DNA of 64,000 bases from Opitutaceae bacterium (GTDB lineage: Bacteria > Verrucomicrobiota > Verrucomicrobiia > Opitutales > Opitutaceae). The stretch covers positions 1,178,001 through 1,242,000 of the forward strand of contig JAWLBB010000001.1 in the NCBI GenBank assembly GCA_041395105.1. The letters run 5' to 3'. A model generated the notes under the pieces. It saw only the letters and a program-made list of their open reading frames with translations, did not search any database and had not been told where the DNA came from. Within the stretch, counting starts at the first letter, position 1; every line of letters begins with the position of its first letter. The translations under genes and the position numbers were made by a program. Below are positions 8,884-16,368 of the stretch, piece by piece.

Positions 8884-9750
8884 ATGAGACAAACCATCGC
8901 TGAGCTTCCGGCGGAATTGACCGTCCGCAGCCTTGAACCCGCCGATGCAACCGCCTGTTTGCGCCTGTCATCCTTGGCCGAATGGAATCAATCGGAAAGT
9001 CACTGGAGATTCCTACTTGAAAAGGGGTGGGGCCGGGGAGTCACCTTTGATGACATGATCGTCGGGACGGTCGTTGTCCTCGCCTACCCGAACGGAATCG
9101 GGTGGGTCGGCATGATCCTTGTCGACCCGGTCTGGAGGGGACGCGGCCTGGCGACCTGCCTGCTCCAGGAAGCGGTGGAATATTGCGAAAGTGTCGGCCT
9201 GGTGCCGGCTCTCGATGCGACCCCGGAGGGCCAGCCGATCTACAAGCGCCTTGGTTTCCTTGATGGCGGCGAACTGGTTCGGATGCGGCGCCCGGAGCGG
9301 AGGGGCGATCTGGCGAAATCGGGTGGTCTGGATCGCGGAATCGAATTGGGCGAGGTGGCCATCCGCTGGGATCAGGAGCTTGCCGGCCATGACCGCAGCC
9401 TCACCTTGAAGTGGATGGAAGAGAATTGGCGGGATCTTTGCGTGGGTCGAACGGCACCGGATGGTCGTCTCGAGGCGGCTGCTTGGGGGCGCCGGGGGCG
9501 GACCGCGGTTCAGGTCGGACCCTTCCTGGCCCGGACGCCGGAGGCGGCCCGTTCCTTTCTCTCGGACTATTTCGGATGCGAGGAGACGACCTGGATACTC
9601 GACGTTCCGGTCCGGCGCTCCAAGTTCATCGGCTGGCTGCACAGCCAGGGTTTCGAGATCGAGCGCTCATTTACCCGCATGATGCGGGGCCGCTTCGGGC
9701 CGGACTTCCGGAACGAACTGTTTGCAGTCGCCGGACCCGAGCTGGGTTGA
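8884..9750 (+). CDS. Double-domain GNAT acetyltransferase
   Basis: A 288-residue protein. The N-terminal half (residues 10-130) is a GNAT fold with the acetyl-CoA loop: MILVDPVWRGRGLATCLLQE (the R/Q-x-x-G-x-G/A motif), then EGQPIYKRLGFLDG. The C-terminal half (about 150-280) resembles the second GNAT-like domain (Acetyltransf_18) found in YitH-type proteins. The substrate is unknown; members acetylate small amines or proteins. It stands alone, 194 bp after a divergent MBL gene. A 9-bp inverted repeat (8737-8745 and 8780-8788) lies in the shared upstream region. Confidence 0.82.
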   Translation: MRQTIAELPAELTVRSLEPADATACLRLSSLAEWNQSESHWRFLLEKGWGRGVTFDDMIVGTVVVLAYPNGIGWVGMILVDPVWRGRGLATCLLQEAVEYCESVGLVPALDATPEGQPIYKRLGFLDGGELVRMRRPERRGDLAKSGGLDRGIELGEVAIRWDQELAGHDRSLTLKWMEENWRDLCVGRTAPDGRLEAAAWGRRGRTAVQVGPFLARTPEAARSFLSDYFGCEETTWILDVPVRRSKFIGWLHSQGFEIERSFTRMMRGRFGPDFRNELFAVAGPELG

Positions 9751-9790
9751 TCGACTGGGCACGTGGGCCCGCAAGGGACGGATCATGAGG

Positions 9791-9933
9791 TGTAGCTGCG
9801 GCAGTCTCTTGCCGCAAACTCACGCGGACACGCCCCAAGAGACTGGATTCGGCAGGCTCACCACAGGTGGGGCGACTTCGCTCTGTCGAAGTGTTCCCTT
9901 GCCTCGAGAACGCCGACACAGCGGCGTGGCTAC
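9791..9933. repeat. Compound palindromic intergenic element
   Basis: The non-coding block is bounded by tgtagc (9791-9796) and its complement gctaca (9928-9933). Inside are tgcggca/tgccgca (9797-9803, 9810-9816), an alternative partner pair cagtctctt/aagagactg (9802-9810, 9837-9845) and cgccg/cggcg (9910-9914, 9921-9925). The nested and competing stems suggest a dispersed palindromic repeat or structured RNA. It lies between a plus-strand GNAT gene and the end of the minus-strand isomerase operon. Confidence 0.45.
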
Positions 9934-10033
9934 AGTTCTTCGCACCTGACGCCTTGGCGGGCTGTTCGTACAGGGTCATCCAGGCTGAAAGTGCATTACA
10001 GCCTCTAGAGCCATTCGGCCGCCCTCTCTTGGC

Positions 10034-10600
10034 TCAGTAGTTGGTCATCGGGATCGGGCAACCGGTGCTCCCGGGATCGGTGAAGATGTTGTGGTCCTCG
10101 TTGACCCGGTTCTGAAAGGTCAGGAAGACGGTGCCTTCGGGGCCGCCCTGAAACCAGTGAGGCACGTCCGGAAGAACTGAATACTGTTCACCCGGCCGCA
10201 GGATGACCTCGTGGCGGGAGGTGTAGAAGGCGTCTTTCCCTCTCGGCACGAGGATTTCCGGATTATTGGGTTCGCCGGGCAGGTAGAGCCGGGTTTCACC
10301 CCAGAGGCAGCGGAGCGTTTCTTCCTTTCCCGATTCGCCGGGATAGGGCGGGTGGCGGTGTTCGGGGAGGGTCTGTCGGGGCAGGAGGATGAGGATGACG
10401 ACCCGGACCCGGTCGGTCCGCAGGAGGTCGGCGAAGACGAAGCCTTCATGCCGAAGATCGCCGAGACCGAAGTCGTTCACCTTGAGCTCGGCCCGATCGG
10501 CGGCGGTCAGGGGGAATTCGACATGGCGGAGGAGGTCGAGGGCCCGGTCGAAGACTTCCCGGGCGACGGCGGGATCGGGTGCAGCCGGAGTATCCATCAA
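10034..10600 (-). CDS. D-lyxose/D-mannose ketol-isomerase-like cupin
   Basis: A 188-residue cupin-fold sugar isomerase of the D-lyxose isomerase type. Metal-binding residues appear as LPEHRHPPYPGESGKEE (H-x-H and Glu) and a later His in PDVPHWFQGG. These manganese enzymes interconvert D-lyxose and D-xylulose or D-mannose and D-fructose. It is the last gene of a minus-strand operon. Its start overlaps the stop of dhaL by 4 nt. In this operon its real substrate may be a tetrose or branched sugar, which is an inference. Confidence 0.83.
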   Translation of the reverse strand: MMDTPAAPDPAVAREVFDRALDLLRHVEFPLTAADRAELKVNDFGLGDLRHEGFVFADLLRTDRVRVVILILLPRQTLPEHRHPPYPGESGKEETLRCLWGETRLYLPGEPNNPEILVPRGKDAFYTSRHEVILRPGEQYSVLPDVPHWFQGGPEGTVFLTFQNRVNEDHNIFTDPGSTGCPIPMTNY

Positions 10601-11241
10601 TGGAGCAGGTCCTTGATCGTGGCGGCCATGGTCTGGAGGATGAGGCAGCAGGAAGCGGCACCGGCATCGATGACCCCGCGGGAGCGTTCGCCCAGCCGGC
10701 TGGATCGTCCCAGCCTGGACACCATGTCGCGGGTCGAATCGCGGCCTCTCTCCGCGGCTTCCGACATCGAGTCGAGGCAGTCCGGGAATGACCTGCCCTG
10801 ATCGAGGGCGGCTTGATAAGCGTCAACCGCCGGAACCAGGGTGTCTATCAGGGTCTTGTCACCCGGCCGGGCCGGGCTGATCTTTTCGATGCTCTCGCGG
10901 GACGCCCAAAGCATCCGGGCGACGACGGCGGCATCAATCGGGTCGACGCCGTTGGTGGCCGTGGCCATCGCCTTGAAAAACATCCCGTAGAGCGGACCCA
11001 TCGAGCCGCCGATCTTCAGCATGAGAACCCTGGAAAGGGTATTCAGGGCGTGGGTGAGGTCGCCGGGCGCCGCGACGAGCTGTTCACCGGCCAGGGTGAA
11101 ACCCTTGTTCATGTTGATGCCGTGATCCCCGTCGCCGATGGCGCCGTCGATATCGCTGAGGTATTGTTTCTGGGATTGAATGGCCTTGATCAGGTCGGGA
11201 ACGATCCGTGCGCCGGCCGCATTGGTGAAGGTGGACGCCAT
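10597..11241 (-). CDS. dhaL: Dihydroxyacetone kinase ADP-binding subunit DhaL-like
   Basis: A 214-residue all-helical nucleotide-binding subunit. The magnesium/ADP motif is DIDGAIGDGDHGINMNKGF (three acidic residues), and GGSMGPLYGMFF follows at the usual distance. With DhaK it phosphorylates dihydroxyacetone or a related short ketose. A DhaM phosphotransferase is absent, and GDHG-type DhaL subunits may use either ATP or a PTS donor, so the phosphate donor is uncertain. The gene follows dhaK by 25 nt and overlaps the next gene by 4 nt. Confidence 0.9.
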   Translation of the reverse strand: MASTFTNAAGARIVPDLIKAIQSQKQYLSDIDGAIGDGDHGINMNKGFTLAGEQLVAAPGDLTHALNTLSRVLMLKIGGSMGPLYGMFFKAMATATNGVDPIDAAVVARMLWASRESIEKISPARPGDKTLIDTLVPAVDAYQAALDQGRSFPDCLDSMSEAAERGRDSTRDMVSRLGRSSRLGERSRGVIDAGAASCCLILQTMAATIKDLLH

Positions 11242-11266
11242 AATTCAGTGATCTCCAGACAACCTC

Positions 11267-12274
11267 TCAGGCGGTGCCGAATTGACGGAGGCCCATCGAA
11301 TCCGCCTCGAGATCGATGCACGCCTTGAGGTTGTCGTCGAGCTTCATCAGGGTCAGGGTGATACCGGCCATTTCCAGTGAGGTGAAGTAGTTGCCGACGT
11401 AGGACCGGTGGACCCGGATCTTCTCTGCATCAAGGATCCCGGCGACCTCCCTGAAAAAGATGTACTGTTCGAGCAGGGGGGTGCTGCCGAGTCCGCTGAC
11501 GAGGACGACGGCTTCGTCTCCGGCCCTGAAGGGAAGATCCGGCAGGATGATCGCGCACATGCGGCGGGCCATCTGGGCGGCGGTCTCGATCGGGGCCACC
11601 TCCAGTCCGGGTTCTCCGTGGTGTCCGATGCCGACCTCCATGGTGCCGTCCTCGATCGTGAAATTCGGGTGCCCGACCTCGGGAATGGCACAGGGGCTCA
11701 GGCCGATGCCCATGCTGCGGGTGTTGTTGATCGCTTTCCGGGCCTCGGCGATGACCTCGTCGAGGGTGCCGCCCATCGCGGCGCGGGCCGCACCGACCTT
11801 CCACATGAAAATCTCTCCAGCCACTCCACGTCGACGGTCGGCCTGGTCCGCCGGCGCGGAAGGCACATCGTCGTTGGCCACGACTGTCCTGACCTCGATG
11901 CCCTCCTCCCGGGCCAATTCGATGGCCATCTTCACGTTCATGTTGTCGCCGGCGTAGTTGCCGTAGAGACAGGCAATGCCCTTGCCGCCGTCGGCCGCCT
12001 TGAAGGCGTCGTAGAACATCTGGGCGGGAGGCGACGAGAAGATCTCTCCCATCGCGACCGCATCGACCATGTTCCGGCCCACATAGCCGACAAAGGCCGG
12101 CTTATGGCCTGAGCCGCCTCCGGTCACGATGCCGACCCGGCCGGGTTGACCGGCGCAGGTCGACTTGAGGACCCGGGGATTCTCCGTTTCGAGGACGAGA
12201 TCCGGGTGTGCGCGAAGATAGCCCAGGATCATCTCGTCGACGACATCTGCGGGGTTGTTGATGATTTTCTGCAT
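11267..12274 (-). CDS. dhaK: Dihydroxyacetone kinase substrate-binding subunit DhaK-like
   Basis: A 335-residue DhaK. It carries GIVTGGGSGHKPAFVGYVG, the substrate site, and GIGHHGEPG, which holds the histidine that binds the ketose covalently. The remainder (VVANDDVPSAP, ETAAQMARRM) follows the family. Family members act on dihydroxyacetone but also on L-erythrulose and D-apulose. The neighbours (TIM-barrel isomerase and RpiB-like protein upstream) favour a tetrulose or branched-ketose pathway over simple dihydroxyacetone use. It sits 12 nt after the RpiB-like gene. Confidence 0.92.
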   Translation of the reverse strand: MQKIINNPADVVDEMILGYLRAHPDLVLETENPRVLKSTCAGQPGRVGIVTGGGSGHKPAFVGYVGRNMVDAVAMGEIFSSPPAQMFYDAFKAADGGKGIACLYGNYAGDNMNVKMAIELAREEGIEVRTVVANDDVPSAPADQADRRRGVAGEIFMWKVGAARAAMGGTLDEVIAEARKAINNTRSMGIGLSPCAIPEVGHPNFTIEDGTMEVGIGHHGEPGLEVAPIETAAQMARRMCAIILPDLPFRAGDEAVVLVSGLGSTPLLEQYIFFREVAGILDAEKIRVHRSYVGNYFTSLEMAGITLTLMKLDDNLKACIDLEADSMGLRQFGTA

Positions 12275-12286
12275 GGTCTCTTGCTT

Positions 12287-12757
12287 TCAGGATTTCTGGA
12301 ACGAAGCGGCCTCGAGCTTGCGCAGCTTGGCCACCTTGGGGGCGGAACCTCCACCGGCGAAGGTCGAGGCGAGCCAGTGATCGACGATCATCTTGGCGAG
12401 TTCGGGCCCGATGACCCGTTCGCCGAATGTGATGACGTTGGCATCGTTGCTCTTGATCAGTCGCTCGGCGGAAAAGGTGTCGTGGCAGGTTCCGGCCCAG
12501 ACCCCGGGTACCTTGTTGGCGATCATGGCCATGCCCAGACCCGTGCCGCAGATCAGGATGCCCCGATCGAAATGTCCGGCGGCCACCTCGCGGGCCAGAT
12601 TGTATCCGATTTCCGGATAATCACAGGCCTGCCGGGTATGCAGGTCGAGATCGGTGATGTCGACACCCTTGGACTTGAGATGATCGAAGATGATCTTTTT
12701 CAATCCGAAGGCGGCGTCGTCGGCATCGATGGCGATGCGGGGAGGGGGCTTGGTCAT
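12287..12757 (-). CDS. RpiB/LacAB-type sugar-phosphate isomerase
   Basis: A 156-residue isomerase of the ribose-5-phosphate isomerase B family. The catalytic cysteine motif is ICGTGLGMAMIANK, and the active-site segment ANVITFGERVIGPELA is present. RpiB-type enzymes in erythritol and threitol pathways isomerise D-erythrulose 4-phosphate and D-erythrose 4-phosphate. It lies between a TIM-barrel isomerase and a DhaK-type kinase with 11-12 nt spacers, so the genes are surely co-transcribed. Confidence 0.9.
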   Translation of the reverse strand: MTKPPPRIAIDADDAAFGLKKIIFDHLKSKGVDITDLDLHTRQACDYPEIGYNLAREVAAGHFDRGILICGTGLGMAMIANKVPGVWAGTCHDTFSAERLIKSNDANVITFGERVIGPELAKMIVDHWLASTFAGGGSAPKVAKLRKLEAASFQKS

Positions 12758-12768
12758 GGGGGCGGGGA

Positions 12769-13737
12769 TCAGAGTTTCAGGATGTTCCTTTCAATGAAGC
12801 GCCAGGTCTTGAGGAAATCGCCGCCCCGGATGAGCCGGCGGAATTCCTTCCGGTCGATTGTCTCGAGGAGCCTCCAGATTTTCCGGGTCATCCGGGTGTT
12901 GGCCTCAAAGAATCCGACGATGTCCCAACGGGTGGGGGAGGCATCGGTGGTCAGGAAATCGTTGTAACCGACCTCCTGGAGGTAGTAGAGGAACTCCACG
13001 TATTCAACGTAGTTGTGGGACGCCACCATGTAGTCCCAGTCCCACTTTCCGTTGTTGTCGTTGATGTGGATGTAGAAGGGGAATCGCGAATGGGAGAGCA
13101 GGGAGACGATCTCCGCGGGATTTTCGTGTCCGTACTTGGAGTGCCCGAAATCCAGGGTGATGCCCATCTGATCGATCCCGATGTCGTTGAGCAGGCAGAG
13201 GGTTTTCGTGGCGGTGTCGAGGAAGCAGCGGCCCCGGGTCTCGCTCGGCTTGTATTCGATGAAGAGCGGGATTTCCCTTCGGTAGTCGGCAGCCTCGCCG
13301 AGGGTCTCGATGAGGAATTTCCACATCCGGGCGTAATCGCCTTGAAAGGCGAACTCGTAGCCATCCCCCAGCGGGCAGCAGGTGACCTTGTCGGCGCCGA
13401 CCTCGGCGGCGAAGTCCTTGGAATCCCTGATGAACTGGACGGCCCGTTTGCGGGTGGCCGCCTTCAGCGAGGTTAGCCCTCCGGCCTTGAACTCCGGCTC
13501 GGCCTTGACGTTGACGTTGATGGCGGCCGGTTTGAGCCGGTACTTCTTCAACAGGCCCTTGAACGCAGTGGCCTCGTTGATTTCGTAGGGGAAGATGCAC
13601 TCGACGCCGGTCATTCCCTTCATTCGGGAGACCATCTGAAATTTCTCCTCGAGGGTCCTGTCCTCATTGTATTCGTGAAACCGATCCTTGGTCTTGCCGA
13701 CAAAGGCGGTGATGAGGGCGCACTTGGGTTGGGTCAT
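12769..13737 (-). CDS. TIM-barrel sugar-phosphate isomerase/epimerase
   Basis: A 322-residue xylose-isomerase-like TIM barrel (AP endonuclease 2 superfamily). Metal-ligand segments are visible: FIEYKPSE (Glu), GITLDFGHSKYG (Asp/His), FYIHINDNNGKWD (His/Asp) and a last acidic residue in TTDAS. Such enzymes isomerise or epimerise sugars or their phosphates. As first gene of the operon with RpiB-like, DhaK and DhaL proteins, it could provide the ketose or invert a tetrulose phosphate, an inference from context. A perfect palindrome 86 bp upstream may be the operator. Confidence 0.87.
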   Translation of the reverse strand: MTQPKCALITAFVGKTKDRFHEYNEDRTLEEKFQMVSRMKGMTGVECIFPYEINEATAFKGLLKKYRLKPAAINVNVKAEPEFKAGGLTSLKAATRKRAVQFIRDSKDFAAEVGADKVTCCPLGDGYEFAFQGDYARMWKFLIETLGEAADYRREIPLFIEYKPSETRGRCFLDTATKTLCLLNDIGIDQMGITLDFGHSKYGHENPAEIVSLLSHSRFPFYIHINDNNGKWDWDYMVASHNYVEYVEFLYYLQEVGYNDFLTTDASPTRWDIVGFFEANTRMTRKIWRLLETIDRKEFRRLIRGGDFLKTWRFIERNILKL

Positions 13738-13822
13738 AATCAGATCTGGAAGATGGCCTTGAGGTGGGTGAGGCTGCCGGGAAAATGAATCTCATAGTCT
13801 CAGGAATCTGTATCCATCGCGC

Positions 13823-13836
13823 GATGATATATCATC
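13823..13836. promoter_or_regulatory. 14-bp perfect palindrome upstream of the isomerase/kinase operon
   Basis: The sequence gatgatatatcatc is its own reverse complement. It is 86 bp before the start of the first gene (13737, minus strand) and AT-rich compared with its surroundings, as expected for an operator. The regulator is not encoded next to the operon. Confidence 0.4.
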
Positions 13837-13862
13837 AAGGATGCCAGATGATTGTCTCGTTC

Positions 13863-13941
13863 TGCCCACGAATCTGCACGAATCGACACGAATCCACGAC
13901 TGCTGCATTCATTTGTGATGATTCGTGCAGATTCGTGGGCA
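13863..13941. repeat. Long inverted repeat with cacgaat direct repeats
   Basis: Perfect 22-bp arms (13863-13884 and 13920-13941) enclose a 35-bp loop. The left side also carries the motif acgaatc three times (near 13868, 13878 and 13888). I see no coding sequence. A transcript would form a stable hairpin. It lies upstream of the ketose operon and 220 bp from the convergent DUF2071 gene. It looks like a dispersed intergenic repeat rather than a terminator, because no T-run follows either arm. Confidence 0.6.
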
Positions 13942-14160
13942 AATTTCCATGAATAATGAAATGTCAGGGTGAATCATACGGATGGATAATCCTCAGTTTC
14001 CCGATTCAGTCGGCCTGAAGTCGGCAGGCAAGGCGGAACTGCGGCCCGTTGTGGTGGCATAAGACCGGCGTGGATCCTGCAGGCGTTCGACGGGCGCGAT
14101 CGGGTGGTGTCGTTTCACTTCCAGGGATGGCCTGTCGTGCGGTCAGGCCCGATCCGCCGT
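13942..14160. other. Intergenic, no gene seen
   Basis: Between the inverted repeat and the end of the DUF2071 gene there is no recognisable coding or RNA feature. Confidence 0.4.
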
Positions 14161-14964
14161 TCAGACTGGTTTGGGGGCTCCCTCGGGCTCGATCAACACG
14201 GAGCGGCGGGCGGATTGGGCGGGATTGCGGAGCGGCCAGACTTCCACCGCCAACTCGTCGGAATGGTGAAGGACCGGGGGGGCGGACGGAGCGGGAAGAC
14301 CGGCAGCTTCAAAGAGCGTGGATTCGAAACGGTCGAGGGTCGCTTCTCGGAGGGGCCAGGGATCGTGGCGGATCTCGGCGGTCCGGATCTCCTGGTTGAC
14401 CGAGGTGAAAAGGCGGTAGCGCTCGGTGAGGAACCAGGGAAGAGAACCGGGTTTGATCCGGCCGAGGGGGGCGCCCGGTCTCCATTGGGCATCGAAGGTG
14501 GCGGGCACGCCCGACCGGCCGGAGCGCCGGCTGGAAAACTGATTCCGGGTCTCATCGTTGGACGTCCGGATCGAAGCGCGGAAATAGGGGAGGTGGAAGG
14601 CCACCCGGGCGAACCAGACGGCCAGCGGATTGGATGCATCGAGGGAGAGGAACCAGACCCCGGGCTCGCCGCGAAACGTGACGTAGGTGCGGAGATTGAC
14701 CTCGCCGAAGGAACTGAGACCGGGGATCGATGGACCAAAGCCTGGCCGGACATGGCGCATCGAAAATGGAATCAACCCGATCCAGGCGGCCCCATCATGA
14801 AGATCGAGCTCCAACTTCCGGGGCAGCAGCGGAGCCAGAAGCGCTTCATCGATCCTCCAGTGCATGAACAGCAGGTGGGACCAGGTCTGGCGCATCAGTC
14901 TCGAACCCGATGGACGGGAATTCAGCTTTCGGTCCCGTTGGGGTCCGCTCATGAAACCAGCCAA
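14161..14964 (-). CDS. DUF2071 (YqjF-like) protein
   Basis: A protein of up to 267 residues of the DUF2071 family, whose biochemical role is unknown. Family landmarks are RQTWSHLLFMHWRIDEALLA, GAAWIGLIPFSMRHVRP, FGEVNLRTYV, GVWFLSLDASNPLAV and FLTERYRLFT. The family start usually lies just before RQTW, so translation could also begin at the ATG at 14895. It is a soluble beta-rich protein without signal peptide. No operon partner is seen: rpsT starts 156 bp away in the opposite direction. Confidence 0.82.
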   Translation of the reverse strand: MAGFMSGPQRDRKLNSRPSGSRLMRQTWSHLLFMHWRIDEALLAPLLPRKLELDLHDGAAWIGLIPFSMRHVRPGFGPSIPGLSSFGEVNLRTYVTFRGEPGVWFLSLDASNPLAVWFARVAFHLPYFRASIRTSNDETRNQFSSRRSGRSGVPATFDAQWRPGAPLGRIKPGSLPWFLTERYRLFTSVNQEIRTAEIRHDPWPLREATLDRFESTLFEAAGLPAPSAPPVLHHSDELAVEVWPLRNPAQSARRSVLIEPEGAPKPV

Positions 14965-15074
14965 TCAGATGCGGGGAGGAATTGGAATGCGGAATATGCG
15001 ATGGCCGTTGCCGGGTGGGGAACGAACCCCGGGCCCATCGCCCCGTTCCCGGGACTCTCACCACACAAAATCCC

Positions 15075-15103
15075 TTGACTTCCGGTCGGGGTGGTCAATG
15101 TTC
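15075..15103 (+). promoter_or_regulatory. Possible sigma-70 promoter of rpsT
   Basis: A perfect-looking -35 box ttgact (15075-15080) is followed after about 17 nt by aatgtt-like sequence, 20 nt before the rpsT start. The -10 match is weak, so this is suggestive only. Confidence 0.35.
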
Positions 15104-15120
15104 GCCGTTTTTCCCGAGTC

Positions 15121-15378
15121 ATGGCCAATACGAAGTCAGCAATTAAGAACATCCGGAAGAACGACACCAATCGTTTGCGTAACAAGGCGCGCAAGAGCCG
15201 GATCAAGACGCTTTCACGGCGGGTCAGCGCGTCGATCGCCCAGGGCGATGCCGAAGCCACCAAGGCAGTCGTGCGCGAATACATCTCCGCCCTGGACACA
15301 GCGGCGAAAGTGGGCGTGATCCACAAGAACGCCGCCGGTCGACTCAAGTCGAAGTATTCGCAAATCCTCTTTTCCTGA
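15121..15378 (+). CDS. rpsT: 30S ribosomal protein S20
   Basis: An 85-residue basic protein with the typical S20 opening MANTKSAIKNIRKNDTNRLR and the ending IHKNAAGRLKSKYSQ. It binds 16S rRNA early in small-subunit assembly. The ATG at 15121 fits the family start exactly. A strong terminator follows within 30 nt, so it is a single-gene transcript, as is common for rpsT. Confidence 0.97.
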   Translation: MANTKSAIKNIRKNDTNRLRNKARKSRIKTLSRRVSASIAQGDAEATKAVVREYISALDTAAKVGVIHKNAAGRLKSKYSQILFS

Positions 15379-15405
15379 CCCCAGAACAGTGTCGGATTTT
15401 CGTTG

Positions 15406-15441
15406 CCCCCGGATCGCGGCCTGCGGTTTCGGGGGTTTTTT
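15406..15441 (+). terminator. Rho-independent terminator after rpsT
   Basis: The stem cccccg (15406-15411) pairs with cggggg (15430-15435), followed by six T (15436-15441). Confidence 0.8.
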
Positions 15442-15483
15442 GTCGAATCGACCTCGGGTTGGCCAGGCCGCATTTTGATTGGA

Positions 15484-16290
15484 ATGGCTGGTTCTGGATC
15501 ATTCATCTCATTCGCTGAAGGGCGTTTCGGGGAGGGCCGGATCAAGTTTGACCTGGTCGCCGACGAACCGGAATGGTGCGCCATCGCCAAGCCGGCGGGA
15601 GTGATCGCGGTGGCCGACCCCTGGTATCCGGGAGAGGCGGATCTGGTCTCGGCCCTGCGCAGGGAGGTCAGGGACGACAAACCGCAGCTCTTGGCGTTGG
15701 GCATGCTTTCGCCCATGGCGGTCAATCGGCTCGACCGCGATGAATCGGGAATTGTTCTTCTGGCCAAGACGGAGGAAGCCGGGGCGCAGTTGCGCAATCT
15801 CTCGGGGTCCGGGGGACTGAAGCTGACCTATCAGTTGCTGGCCGAAGCGCCTTCGGGCGAGACCGCCCTGACCTGTGATCTGCCCCTGGCCCGGCACAAG
15901 CAGGCCAATCGAATGCTGGTCTCGAGTCAGACCGGCAAGAAGACAGTGACCCACTTTCGCCAGGTGGAGGATTTTGGCCGACTGCAGCTCTGGGAGGCGC
16001 AGACGGATTATGCCCGCATGCACCAGGTGCGGGTCCACGCCGCGGAATGCGGTCTGGGGATTGTCGGGGAGTCGGTCTACAATGCCGTTCCCCATATATT
16101 CCTCTCCCAACTGAAGCGGGGATTCCGGAGATCGGAAAGACCGGAACGTCCGATCTATGCCCACCTGGCCCTGCATCTGTCGCGGATCGACGTTTGTCTG
16201 GCCGAGGACATGACGGTCCGGGTGGAGGCACCCTTGCCCAAAGGGTTCGAGGTATTGATCAGACGCATTCGCGAATTCGGCGGGCGGTAG
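15484..16290 (+). CDS. RluA-family pseudouridine synthase
   Basis: A 268-residue RNA pseudouridine synthase. The catalytic segment is VNRLDRDESGIVLLAK, with the aspartate that attacks uridine. Other family strands are AIAKPAGVIAV near the N-terminus and MHQVRVHAAECGLGIVGESV, matching the H-Q-(I/V)-R-x-H motif. I chose ATG 15484; an earlier in-frame start would run through the rpsT terminator. There is no S4 domain, as in RluA/TruC subtypes. The target uridine (23S rRNA or tRNA) cannot be told. Confidence 0.9.
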   Translation: MAGSGSFISFAEGRFGEGRIKFDLVADEPEWCAIAKPAGVIAVADPWYPGEADLVSALRREVRDDKPQLLALGMLSPMAVNRLDRDESGIVLLAKTEEAGAQLRNLSGSGGLKLTYQLLAEAPSGETALTCDLPLARHKQANRMLVSSQTGKKTVTHFRQVEDFGRLQLWEAQTDYARMHQVRVHAAECGLGIVGESVYNAVPHIFLSQLKRGFRRSERPERPIYAHLALHLSRIDVCLAEDMTVRVEAPLPKGFEVLIRRIREFGGR

Positions 16291-16368
16291 GGACGGCCGG
16301 CTTTGCCGGCTCACCTGACGATTTTCATTCTTAAGTCGGCGATCTTCATCCATGATCCCCGCCGGCCC

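Noticed and set aside
13864..13895. Repeated acgaatc motif as a CRISPR array
   Set aside because: Units are about 7 bp with 3 bp between them, far too short for repeats and spacers, and no cas genes are nearby.
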